A stretch of 64,000 nucleotides of DNA, taken from DATFVJ01 sp963826515 (GTDB lineage Bacteria > Actinomycetota > Actinomycetes > Streptosporangiales > Streptosporangiaceae). The stretch is from contig CAWGXI010000012.1 of assembly GCA_963826515.1 (NCBI GenBank), positions 1,054,001 through 1,118,000 of the forward strand, given 5' to 3'. Each line of letters begins with the position of its first letter. The first letter of the stretch is position 1. The notes under the pieces were generated by a model that ran no database searches, was not told the origin of the DNA, and was given only the letters and a program-made list of their open reading frames with translations. The position numbers were made by a program, and so were the translations under genes. Shown piece after piece: positions 19,064 through 27,696 of the stretch.

Positions 19064-19131
19064 TTGACTTATCTGCGCCGGAACCGGGTCCAGGAAGATC
19101 TGGCCGAAACATACGGGACTTCGCAGCCGGC
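19064..19131 (+). mobile_element. N-terminal scrap of an IS5-like transposase, opposite orientation
   Basis: A plus-strand frame reads LTYLRRNRVQEDLAETYGTS, the helix-turn-helix start of many actinobacterial IS5-group transposases, then loses similarity. It abuts the minus-strand catalytic half, so at least two insertion events or an inversion met here. Confidence 0.6.
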
Positions 19132-20245
19132 GGCGTCAACCTCGCCTGCAGCCAGCCGCAGCTAACGGCGAACTGGGTCACCGAGGTGTCGAAGAGGAGA
19201 TGGCGGCTGCTCCCGGTGTACGTGGGCCTGCAGGCACCTTGCGTCAGCTGGAATGGGCGAAGCAGGGCGCTGCGGGCCCGGGCAGTCAAGCGCGCCGCTC
19301 AGAAGATCGCAGCGTCTGGGGCGGCGAGCCAGGGCACGGCCGCGGCCGACGACGCGGCGGCGAACGCCAAGGCGCTGGGCATGCGTAGCGGCAGCGCGCT
19401 GTACGACGACATCGAGAACTACTCGACGACAGATGCGACCTGCCGGGTCACCGTCCTCAGGTTCGTGTCCGGGTGGACCTATGAGCTGCACCGGCTTGGT
19501 TACCTGGCGGGGGGTCTACGTCAACCTCGGCTCCGGCGCGCCGGACCTGTTCAGCGTCTACACTTCGGCGTCCTACGCGCGTCCGGATGCGCTATGGGTA
19601 GCCCGCTGGGACGGGAACTCGTCGTTGACCGGATGGGCGGGCATCCCGGACAGCAGGTGGGGGGTTCACCAGCGGGCCAAGCAGTACCGTGGGCCCCACA
19701 ATGAAACGCACGGCGCCGTCACGATCGACATCGACAGCGACAACCTCGACGCGCCCGTCGCTACCGTCGCCTACGGCTACCCGGTGACGGCCGGGATCAA
19801 CGCACGCACGGGGCCGTCTACCTCGTACCCCATCGCCAGGACCTACCCAGCCGGGTCCACGGTGCCTGCCATCTGCCAGGCACCCGGCTCTTCGGTCGCC
19901 ACAACGAGCGTGTGGGACAAGCTAGCCGACGGCGCGTACGTCTCCGACTACTACGTCAGCACTGCCTCCAACACCAGCTACACCGCTCCCCTGCCGTCAT
20001 GCGAATACCCCTACCAGGTGACTACCTCCGCCGGGCTCTTCGAACGAACCGGGCCGGGTACGCGGCACCCGGCAGCCGGCCAGCTGCCTGATGGTGCCCT
20101 CGCCTGGGTGGTCTGCCAGAAGGCGGCATCGCCGGCCGGCACAAGCTCCGTGTGGGACAAGCTTCAAGACGGCCACTGGGTCTCCGACGAGTTCGTCGCC
20201 ACGCCGGGCAGGACCACCTACAGCGCGCCCGCGCCGCGCTGCTGA
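19120..20245 (+). pseudogene. DUF1906 glycoside-hydrolase-like protein with C-terminal SH3-like repeats, 5' truncated
   Basis: The sequence enters mid-domain at GGVNLACSQPQLTANWV. It continues with the DUF1906 pattern (RLLPVYVGLQAPC; LYDDIENYSTTDATCRVTVLRF) to about 19505, where a run of six G shifts the frame. It resumes GVYVNLGSGAPDLFSVY, DALWVARWDGN, then two SH3-like modules (AGINARTGPSTSYPI and AGLFERTGPGTRHPA, each followed by SVWDKL). DUF1906 proteins are secreted cell-wall-active hydrolase relatives (Rv2525c type). The signal peptide and first strands are lost at the insertion-sequence junction. The single-G shift could be a sequence error; the truncation cannot. Confidence 0.8.
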
Positions 20246-20584
20246 CGACACCTTGGGATCCTGGTGTTAAACGTACAAGTCTAGCGGCCTGTAAGATTCC
20301 CATGGGCCTTACGAGGCGGTCGCGGTGAATGAGACTGGATGTATGCGCCTGATGCCCGCCAGCACTGCGCGCACTGCGCGCGAGTCCCGCACGAGGTCAA
20401 AAGACACTGATACGCGCGCTCCAAGCGGCAACCGGGGAACACCCGAAAGGCAAGACCCCGCGTCAGTCTCACAGACGGCCTCAACCGGGCCAGGGCCAGG
20501 GGTTACCGACGTCGGCAGGCAACACGCACCCCAGTCTCATCCACCGCGGCCGGCCCGCCAGGACCCATCGAGGCTCACAGACCA
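20246..20584. other. intergenic region between DUF1906 relic and secreted protein
   Basis: About 340 bp. A plus-strand frame from 20325 encodes an 87-residue Arg/Pro/Thr-rich peptide without recognisable motifs. I do not call a gene. Confidence 0.4.
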
Positions 20585-21307
20585 CTAGCGGAGCAAGAAC
20601 ACCTCTGTCTGGCTGGACAGGGCCCCATCGGTGGCAGTGGCGGTATAGGTCCCCGGCAGTGCGCTCGCCCGCGGCGACGGGCAGCCTGGATCGGAACGTT
20701 CGCGATTCCATGAAAGATGCTTCACCACGGGCACGCCGCGCCGTAGCCGGACCATGTCCGAAGTGGATCCATGCGCGCAGTCCGCGGGGCTCCATTCATG
20801 CACCGGCCCGGACTTGACCTCCAGCCGTAGCGACCGAGGGCCGGCATCGAAGGTACACGTGCTTCCTCCCGCGTTGACCACGTAAATCGTGAATCGCGGG
20901 TCGGCCGGCTGCGGGTAGGACTGCTGGCTCTCAAGGAGGCTGATGACCACGTCGCCAGGAGCGCAAGGGCTGCCAGGCCGATGCGGTATATGCGCTCTCG
21001 CGGTCGCGCGTTCACTGGGAGCCGGCTGCGCTTCAACAGGCCCCGTGCGTGCCGCCGTCGGCGTAGCGCTGGGCACCGCCCGCTGGGCGGCGGCCGAGGT
21101 CATCGCGGCCGGCGCCTGCTGAGCAGCGGACGAGGTCGTCATGGCCGCCGCCTGCCCGGGCGTACTCGGAACACTCCCCGCCGCTGAGCAGGCCCACGCC
21201 AATAGGCCGAGGATGCCAAGCCCACCCGCCAAGACGAAAATCCGCCGCCGCCAGTAGGACTCGCGGCCGACTTGCCGCCAATCGCCGTGAGGGATATTCG
21301 GATCCAT
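20585..21307 (-). CDS. membrane-anchored secreted protein, Ig-like C-terminal domain
   Basis: 240 aa. A short cytosolic N-terminus is followed by RRRIFVLAGGLGILGLLAWACS as a single membrane anchor, and then an Ala/Thr/Pro-rich linker of about 70 residues. The extracellular domain starts CAPGDVVISLLESQQSYP and contains VVNAGGSTCTFDAG and KHLSWNRERSDPGC; four Cys suggest two disulfides. The layout resembles DUF4232-type actinobacterial surface proteins of unknown function. Its start faces the methyltransferase gene at 21520. Confidence 0.7.
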   Translation of the reverse strand: MDPNIPHGDWRQVGRESYWRRRIFVLAGGLGILGLLAWACSAAGSVPSTPGQAAAMTTSSAAQQAPAAMTSAAAQRAVPSATPTAARTGPVEAQPAPSERATARAHIPHRPGSPCAPGDVVISLLESQQSYPQPADPRFTIYVVNAGGSTCTFDAGPRSLRLEVKSGPVHEWSPADCAHGSTSDMVRLRRGVPVVKHLSWNRERSDPGCPSPRASALPGTYTATATDGALSSQTEVFLLR

Positions 21308-21519
21308 GCCGGAAGTATGGCAATGAATGGCCGGATTCTCCCGCCGACGCGCCGATCACCAGGGTGGCGCGTGCCTGTAGGAAACGGTCGTCGGAACTCA
21401 ATCACCACCGCGGCGCCGCGCACCTGAGCTCATTACGTGTGTCTCGGTATATAAGATTTCAGATACCATGTTGCGAGACAACAAGGTACCGTGGTGGCGG
21501 CAGTGTCACCGATACCCAC

Positions 21520-22350
21520 ATGGATGCCCACACGGGGAGCCCAGTGCGAGCCAGCGCTAGCTACACGCACGGCCATCACGAGTCTGTGCTGCGGTCCCAC
21601 CGTTGGCGCACGGCGGCCAACTCCGCTTCTTACCTGCTCCCGCATCTTGAGCCTGGCATGGCACTGCTCGATGTCGGCTGCGGGCCGGGCACCATCACCG
21701 CCGACCTCGCAGCCCTGGTCGCGCCCGGCCAGGTGACGGCGCTGGAATACACGGCCGATGCGTTGGACCTGGCCCGCGCCGAGGTCAGCGCGCGCGGCCA
21801 GGCGAACGTCGCGTTCGCCGTCGCCGATGTGCATGACTTGGACCTCGCCAACGACAGATTCGACGTCGTGCATGCCCATCAGGTGCTGCAACACGTCGGC
21901 GATCCAGTGCGGGCACTGCGCGAGATGCGCCGGGTCTGCAAACCCGGGGGACTCGTCGCCGCGCGCGACAGTGACTACGCCGCGTTCGCCTGGTTTCCCG
22001 CCATCCCCGCGCTTGACGACTGGCTGGCGCTGTATCTGCGCGCGGCGCGGGCAAACGGCGGCGAACCTAACGCCGGACGCCGGCTGCTGTCCTGGGCCCA
22101 GCGGGCCGGATTCACCATGATCACCGCAACCTCGAGCACGTGGTGCTACGCCGCACCCGACGAACGCGCCTGGTGGGGCGGCATGTGGGCCGACCGCATC
22201 GTGCACTCGGACCTTGCACAGCAACTGCTGGCATCCCGGCTGGCAACGAAGGCGGACCTGCACCGTATCTCGGCCGGATGGCGCGAGTGGGCGGCTGCCG
22301 ACGACGGCTGGTTTTCCATCCTGCACGGCGAAATCCGCTGCCAGGCGTAA
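21520..22350 (+). CDS. SAM-dependent methyltransferase (UbiE/Methyltransf_11-like)
   Basis: 276 aa from ATG 21520 (a GTG at 21544 is an alternative). The opening YTHGHHESVLRSHRWRTAA matches a well-defined actinobacterial subgroup. SAM motifs: ALLDVGCGPGTITADLA, VTALEYTADALDLA, FDVVHAHQVLQHVGDP and MRRVCKPGGLVAARDSDY. Substrate unknown. It stands alone, divergent from the secreted protein. Confidence 0.9.
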   Translation: MDAHTGSPVRASASYTHGHHESVLRSHRWRTAANSASYLLPHLEPGMALLDVGCGPGTITADLAALVAPGQVTALEYTADALDLARAEVSARGQANVAFAVADVHDLDLANDRFDVVHAHQVLQHVGDPVRALREMRRVCKPGGLVAARDSDYAAFAWFPAIPALDDWLALYLRAARANGGEPNAGRRLLSWAQRAGFTMITATSSTWCYAAPDERAWWGGMWADRIVHSDLAQQLLASRLATKADLHRISAGWREWAAADDGWFSILHGEIRCQA

Positions 22351-22628
22351 CGGGCAAAGGGCGAAGCCGACCCAATGCGGGCGCGCGTACTCCCCCGCGC
22401 ATATGCCCGGTCGCAGCGACGTGAGCGCGACGATATGCGCAGCCGTTCGGGATAATCGCCCACCGCACCGGTATGAGGCGCGCTGGCCAGCGTTCCGTTG
22501 TGGCGAACTGCCGAGGGCAGCGGCCGCGGGCGCGCTGCTTTTCCCGATGGTTCTATCGCGGCCGTATCAAGCAGGCCGGTGGTTCGCTCCGACCACGCAA
22601 GGCGCACCGAATACCGGAGGGCTGCGCT

Positions 22629-22739
22629 ATGCGAAGGAAGCACCGTCCGAAGACCAGCGTCGTGAGCATGGATCGCGCCGGCCGGGTTAATCACACCCAG
22701 GATGTGCTGGCCTACGGCCAGTACCAGCTGACGAAGTAG
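22629..22739 (+). CDS. possible small ORF, 36 aa
   Basis: ATG 22629 with CGGAGGG about 8 nt upstream, encoding a basic N-terminus (MRRKHRPKTSVVSMDRAGRV) and ending LAYGQYQLTK. No family is recognised. The good ribosome site and lower GC than the surroundings support it weakly; it may instead be the decayed 5' part of the DUF4157 relic. Confidence 0.3.
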   Translation: MRRKHRPKTSVVSMDRAGRVNHTQDVLAYGQYQLTK

Positions 22740-22768
22740 GCGGTCAGTTCGGTCGGCTCGGGGAAACG

Positions 22769-23960
22769 GTGCGCGGGGAGGTTGACGTCGCTAGGCAGCA
22801 GATGCCTTTCGGCCATGGTTGTTTCGCAGCCAGCGCCTACGCCCCAAGCACGAGCAAGGGGCGCACTCTCCTCGCGCACGAGCTAACCCACGTCATCCAG
22901 CAGCGCAAGGCGCCGGGCCTCGCGCCTCGGCCGATACACCGTGACACGCAAGACGCCGGGCCGTCGGCGGACCCGGGTCGGCTGCTGCAGGTAGCTTGCG
23001 TGATCCGTATCGGCGGGTGCGCGTCCTCGCGCGACGGAGGCGTGCCCAGCGTCGAGGACATCCGCCGGTACAACGCGGAGTGCCGCCAGCACCGCCCATA
23101 CGCAGGGCCCGACGTTACCCCGACGAAGAGTGCCGCAACCCGCCGTCCGAGCCGCTGCCGACCGGCGAGAAGATCCTGCTCGGAGTGTTCCTTGTAGCCG
23201 GGGCCGCGGCTGCGATCGTCGTGGTCGCGATGGCGGCTGAGGCCGTGATCCCGGTCGTCATCGCCAGCATCGAGGCCGCCGGTGCAGGCGCGGCGAGCGC
23301 CAATGCCTTCTACTACGCGAACGCCATTGCCGTGAACGAGATCGGGCTGTTCGCTGCCGGGCTCATCATCGGCTGCGACGGCGACGTCGCAGGCCTGCTG
23401 CGCGCCATCGCCAGCGACCCGGCACAGGCGGCCCAGATTCTCGCCGAGGTCTATATCCTGCACGTCAACATCAAGGTGGCTGGCGCCCCTGCGCGCAAGG
23501 CCACGGTCCCGGTCAAGCTTCTGCCACCTGACGAGCAGACCAACCCCAAAACCTCAGGTTCCGGACGGTCGGTGCCCCCACTTTCGAACCCGAAGCGGCC
23601 GCGGAGCCACCCCAGCCCAGTCCCGGGCCTACTGTCCCGGTTAAGGCCCCGCCGCCTGCGGCCAACCAGCCCTCGACTGCGGCTGCCGCTACGTCGCCCA
23701 AGAAGGGCGGGGAGGCGCCGCTGAAGGGGTATTACGGCGGCGGTGCCGGGATCCGCAAGGGTACGCGAACGACGTCAATGCCCGAGGTGGAGGAGGCACC
23801 CCCGGTTCGACAGGGGACGGCAAGCCGTGCGAGGAACGGCACGACGCTGACCGATGCAGAGTGCGCGATGGTGACCGAGGCGGAGTGGGCCAACGGCAGG
23901 CTCGACCGCAGGTCCCGGCACGCCCAGCGAGAGGGGTCCGATCGCCTGCTGCGCTTACGA
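22769..23960 (+). pseudogene. DUF4157 (eCIS-core) protein relic, frameshifted
   Basis: The signature AYAPSTSKGRTLLAHELTHVIQQ (zincin-like HELTH) appears near 22835-22905, but the N-terminal half of the domain is missing. The frame shifts near 23105 into an Ala/Val/Ile-rich membrane-like stretch (ILLGVFLVAGAAAAIVVVAM, then AAGAGAASANAFYYANA). It shifts again near 23565 into a Pro/Ala linker ending KGYYGGGAGIRKG and RNGTTLTDAECAMVTEAEWANG. DUF4157 proteins are often effectors of contractile injection or other export systems. No such machinery is in the window. The end is uncertain. Confidence 0.65.
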
Positions 23961-24036
23961 TCACTACGCCTTGCTGGCCCGCTGCGCGACCAGATGCTGG
24001 TTTGGCATCATTGGATGCGAAGGGAGGTGCGTGCCG

Positions 24037-24291
24037 ATGACCATCATCCACGTGAGGTACGAAATCCTGGACGATCCCAGCAGCCCGCATCCAGACTCCG
24101 CGCCGGATGCCTGCCCATGGGGAGTCCGCGCGGTCGGGCTACCCGCAAACATGAGCGTCTATGGCGTCGGCGACACCCTCGACGAAGCCCTCGACGATCT
24201 AAGCGAAGGTGTCCGGGCCGCGCTTACTGACGAGCCGATACCCGACGAGCTGACCAGGGAGATTGCGGTCACTATCGGTGACGCTGCCTGA
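24037..24291 (+). CDS. hicB: HicB-type antitoxin, copy 1
   Basis: 84 aa from ATG 24037, with GGGAGG about 9 nt upstream. The partial RNase-H-like HicB fold is recognisable (TIIHVRYEILDD, then WGVRAVGLPANMSVYGVGDTLDEALDDLSEGVRAAL). It overlaps the toxin start (TGATG). In HicAB the B protein binds the toxin and represses the operon. The order is B then A. Copy 2 at 25872 is about 85% identical by eye. Confidence 0.85.
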   Translation: MTIIHVRYEILDDPSSPHPDSAPDACPWGVRAVGLPANMSVYGVGDTLDEALDDLSEGVRAALTDEPIPDELTREIAVTIGDAA

Positions 24292-24509
24292 TGCCGATCC
24301 GGCTGTCAGGCAAGGAGATCGTGAGGGCATTAGCCAAGGACGGCTGGGAGATTCAATGGGTCAGCGGCAGCCATCACGTCATGCGCCACGCCGACGGCCG
24401 CCGTGTAAGGGTCCCCGTGCACGGCAACCGGGCGCTTCCTGCCGGGACGCTTGCCTCCATTTGCCGAGAGGTAGGCCGTACCGTCAGCCAATTGCGCGAC
24501 CTCCTGTAA
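24291..24509 (+). CDS. hicA: HicA-type mRNA interferase toxin, copy 1
   Basis: 72 aa with the double-stranded-RNA-binding-like HicA pattern: LSGKEIVRALAKDGWEIQWV, then SGSHHVMRH containing the catalytic His, VPVHGNRALPAGTLASICRE, and an SQLRDLL end. HicA cleaves mRNA when freed from HicB. All key positions are intact, so the pair is probably functional. Confidence 0.9.
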   Translation: MPIRLSGKEIVRALAKDGWEIQWVSGSHHVMRHADGRRVRVPVHGNRALPAGTLASICREVGRTVSQLRDLL

Positions 24510-24519
24510 GCAGGACGAT

Positions 24520-24763
24520 CTCCCGCCCGGCCGAAAGAGGAGATACGGTGCCGATGTACAGCGCCTGGCTGAAGATCGGGTGCCAGGTGCTGCCCGGTCC
24601 AGGAATGTCCGGTCGGCAGCTCGCCCTCGGCGAGATCGCGCCAGGAGCGGCGGATGAAGTAGTGAGGTCCGCCGACCGGGGTTGCCATGATCCATTCGCC
24701 GGGCGGGGGCGTGGCCAAGCTGACCGGGAACGTCGCCCAGTCGCGCCCGAGTGACCTCAGCAC
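24520..24763 (-). pseudogene. small degenerate protein relic
   Basis: One minus frame reads LGRDWATFPVSLATPPPGEW, then GGPHYFIRRSWRDLAEGELP; another frame continues GSTWHPIFSQALYIGTVSPL. The spliced sequence has the look of a real globular protein but I do not recognise it. It has no usable start and is frameshifted once. Confidence 0.35.
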
Positions 24764-24876
24764 TTGCTCCCGCGACCATCAGCCAGGCCAGACGATCCGT
24801 GTCAGCTATGTCCGGCCTGCCTAAGATTCACATGGCGGGGCTCACGCTGCGGCGGCGTCGATGAGCGCCGTGTTCC

Positions 24877-25005
24877 TCAGGTGTCCCTGGTCATCATTCG
24901 CCATGCGCCGAGGATCGTCCAGCCCACCAGCCAGGCGATGATGACGCAGACAGCCTGGGTGGCCGACTCGGGCAGCAGTGATTGCGCGGCGCCGGTATTC
25001 ATCCG
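24877..25005 (-). pseudogene. C-terminal scrap of an ABC-2-type permease
   Basis: A minus frame ends LLPESATQAVCVIIAWLVGW, then TILGAWRMMTRDT and a stop. A final helix followed by a (W/Y)RxxxRD tail is characteristic of ABC-2 exporter permeases. The rest of the gene is absent. It is not the C-terminus of the permease at 55580. From 25006 to 25333 nothing is recognised. Confidence 0.5.
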
Positions 25006-25333
25006 ATGCCCCGGCCTGCTACCGCCGCCGCCAGTGGCGTCTGACGAGCCCCGCAGCCGGAACCCGGGGGTTGCAGGCCGCGACGTGGCTGCCGTTCTCG
25101 CTGTGGGCGGGTTCGCGCTTGGCGCGCTGGGCGCGCTGACGGCCCGTTATCGACGCGCGGCAGCCCGCATCGTCTTCGCCGCTCGGAGGCACCGGCCGCT
25201 CTCCGACACCAGCTCGGTACGCCGGGACCTCCAGGATCTCCTCGCCCGCCGAGCGGGCGGGCTGTCTGCCGACGTGCGAGGGCGGCGGCTGGCCCTGGCC
25301 GCCGAGACGGCGTTCGAGGCCGGGCAACTGCCG

Positions 25334-25683
25334 CGGCACGCCCGAGCCCGCACAACCCGGCGGCGCCACTCCCCCGCCAGGCCGGCCTCGCGGCCAGCAC
25401 GCGGGCCGCCAAACAGCGGCGGCGTTCACGCTGGTCGGGCGGCGGACGAGCCGGCCTGTAGGCCGGGTTCTGTGCACCCGCTTGCGCGGGCCGGCGGCCA
25501 TCCATCTGGGACTGCCGTTGCCGGCAGCCTCGTGCGGTCTACCCGCGAGCATCGGGCGGGCCGCCCTCGAACGCTCGCGCAGGCCCCGCGCCCCGGAGAA
25601 CGCGCAACCCTCTTGACCTTGCTCCGGGTGGGGTTTACCTAGCCGCCGCAGTCACCTGCGGCGCTGGTGGTCTCTTACACCAC
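25334..25683 (-). repeat. left direct repeat: truncated RNase P RNA copy plus 3' flank
   Basis: About 350 bp matching 53849-54197 (about 95% by eye, one 1-bp gap). Positions 25444-25683 are the 3' 240 nt of rnpB on the minus strand, including the terminal GGACGAGCCGGCC strand of helix P1. Positions 25334-25443 are the sequence downstream of rnpB. The 5' 175 nt are missing, so this copy cannot form RNase P RNA. Inference: left junction of an integrated island. Confidence 0.85.
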
Positions 25684-25871
25684 TAGCGATCACGCGCTGA
25701 CCTGTGTGAATGTCCGCTAACGCTCGTTGTTCTCCGCCTATTGGCCGCGCAGCAACCATGGGCGGGAAGCAACAGGGCCGCCGCGTATACAGCCACGCAA
25801 CCCCGCCCCAGCTCGCGTCGCGCGACCCGCGGCGGTTTGGCATCATGAGACGCGAGAGGAGGGCCAAGCCG

Positions 25872-26126
25872 ATGACGACCATCCACGTGCGCTACGAGAT
25901 CCTGGACGACCCCAGCCATCCGCATCCAGACTCCGCGCCGGATGCCACCCCTTGGGGTGTCCGCGCGGTCGGCCTGCCGGAACATATCAGCGCCTACGGT
26001 GTGGGCGACACCCTCGACGAAGCCCTCGACAATCTCAGTGAGGGCGTCCGGGCGGTGCTCGGTGATGGTCCGATCCCCGACGAGCTGACCCGGGAAATCG
26101 CGGTCACCATCGGTGACGCCGCCTGA
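25872..26126 (+). CDS. hicB: HicB-type antitoxin, copy 2
   Basis: 84 aa from ATG 25872 with GAGAGGAGGG upstream. Same architecture and length as copy 1, with substitutions mainly in SHPHPDSAPDATPWG and the ISAYGVGD segment. It lies just inside the left repeat of the island and overlaps its toxin by TGATG. Confidence 0.85.
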   Translation: MTTIHVRYEILDDPSHPHPDSAPDATPWGVRAVGLPEHISAYGVGDTLDEALDNLSEGVRAVLGDGPIPDELTREIAVTIGDAA

Positions 26127-26344
26127 TGCCGATCCGGCTCTCGGGTAAGGAGATCGTCAAGGCATTAGCCAAGGACGGCTGGGCGATCGAGCGCGTCAGC
26201 GGCAGCCATCACGTCATGCGTCACCCTGACGGTCACCACGTCAGCGTTCCGGTTCACGGCAACCGGCCGTTGCCGGCCGGAACGCTCGCCTCTATCTGCC
26301 GTTCCGTTGGCCTGACCGCCAGCCAGCTGCGCGAACTGCTATGA
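26126..26344 (+). CDS. hicA: HicA-type mRNA interferase toxin, copy 2
   Basis: 72 aa, intact. SGSHHVMRHPDG holds the catalytic His. It differs from copy 1 at about ten positions, including WAIERVSG versus WEIQWVSG next to the active site. Whether HicB copy 1 can neutralise HicA copy 2 is an open question; the similarity makes cross-talk likely. Confidence 0.9.
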   Translation: MPIRLSGKEIVKALAKDGWAIERVSGSHHVMRHPDGHHVSVPVHGNRPLPAGTLASICRSVGLTASQLRELL

Positions 26345-26450
26345 ACCGCGCCGTGCCTGCCTATGGGCCGGCGACCTTGCTAACGCGATCACCCGCCTCT
26401 GGCTCTCGCCACTCGAACGCACTCTCGGACAACGGGTCGGGACGGGACGG

Positions 26451-26503
26451 GTGGGCGCAAGCGGGTTCGAACCCACCGACCCCTCGCTTGTAAGGCCAGT
26501 CAC
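26451..26503 (-). pseudogene. 3' half of a tRNA-Val(UAC)-like gene
   Basis: On the minus strand CCTTACAAGC resembles the anticodon arm of tRNA-Val(UAC). It is followed by GAGGGGTCGG, a T-arm-like GTGGGTTCGAACCCGC and an acceptor-like GCGCCCACC end. The T-loop is one base short and no 5' half (D arm) is present. Inference: tRNA remnant, possibly left by recombination. Confidence 0.35.
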
Positions 26504-26789
26504 CGCCACTCCCCCACCTGCGCTTACGCTCGTCGGCGCAGGTCAGTGGCAGCAGGACCGAGCACAGCCGAGCATTAGGAAGCCACCGCGAGCAGACCGG
26601 GCTCCCATTTGCGCTCCCATCCGGGGATCAGCGGCGGCTGCCGCAGCGCCCCGCCGTCCGCAGACGCTGGAGCGGTGGCCGGGGCGTGACCGGACGCGTG
26701 CCCGTGGACCACCTCAGAACCCGCGAGCGCCTGTCGCGTGCATGCCGGGCGCTCGCGCTGCTGTCGATGGCGACATCTTGGTGAACATG

Positions 26790-27483
26790 GTGCCTCCGGG
26801 ATCTGCTCGGTTACGGCGATCAAGCTGGCCGGCATCTGCGGTGACTACCGGCCCACCGACCCGCCACGGTTCGATGAATTCGTGGCTGGGCTGCCGTCGG
26901 CCGACATCGCCGCGGCCATCGCCGGCGCCGAGCCGCTGGATGACCCGGTGCCGTCCGGTTCCCGGCCAGCGTGCGCCACCGGTACGAACGGCTCGCCGCC
27001 TTCCCGGCCGGCCTGCTGGTCATCGGCGACGCCGTCTGCTCGTTTAACCCGGTCTACGGGCAGGGCATGACCGTGGCCGCGGCCCAGGCCATGACCTTGC
27101 GCGGGCTGCTGGCCCGCCAGGCGGTGCCCGACGCCCGCCGCCACTTCCGCGCCATCACCGCGGCGATCGACGTGGCCTGGGACATCGCGGTCGGCGCCGA
27201 CCTGGCGTTCCCTCAGGTACCCGGCAAACGCTCGGCCAAGGTGCGCCTCGTCAACGCCTACATGCCCCAGCTGCACGCCGCCGCCGCCCACGACCAGGCG
27301 CTGGCCGCATCGCTGGTCCGGGTCATCGGCCTGAAGGACCGCCCGGAAGGGCTGCTTCGCCCGGACCGTATGCTGCGGGTCCTGCGCCGCAACCTGGCCA
27401 GCAGCAGGCGGCCCATCCCGGCCCCCGCCGGCCAGGCACCGGCCGCGACGCCAGCCGAGCGCCGGGCCCAGGCAGCGCGGTGA
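26790..27483 (+). pseudogene. FAD-dependent monooxygenase/geranylgeranyl-reductase-like relic
   Basis: Two frames join near 26958: GDYRPTDPPRFDEFVAGL then DIAAAIAGAEPLDDPVPS, continuing SVRHRYERLAAFPAGLLVIG, DAVCSFNPVYGQGMTVAAAQ (the FAD-binding GD motif of group A flavoprotein monooxygenases) and a helical C-terminus ending in a Pro/Ala tail. The N-terminal nucleotide-binding half is absent and a one-base shift separates the parts. Confidence 0.7.
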
Positions 27484-27644
27484 CGGGCAGCACGCCGCCC
27501 AGCCCCATTGCCCGGCTCCCCCAGCCCAGGATGGACGTTACCGTCCTGGCGGCACACCATGCCGAGCCACCACGCCCGCACCAGGACCACTTGTTCCCGC
27601 GCACAGCCACCCAGCATCGAGCCGATTCCCACCGACCCCCGGCT

Positions 27645-27674
27645 GTGCAAGCAGTCGAGGCGCTGGGTTTGATC
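27645..27674 (+). repeat. 30-nt copy of K+-channel gene sequence
   Basis: Matches 36376-36405 (inside the K+ channel gene, encoding VQAVEALGLI) at 29 of 30 positions, then diverges on both sides. A relic of a second channel gene or a recombination scar. The rest of 27484-27696 holds nothing recognised. Confidence 0.7.
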
Positions 27675-27696
27675 ACTCCTCCATCGCCCGTCCCGG

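Noticed and set aside
24877..25005. ABC-2 permease scrap as the displaced end of the permease at 55580
   Set aside because: The C-terminal sequences differ (WRMMTRDT versus YILNRRDV), so it comes from another permease.
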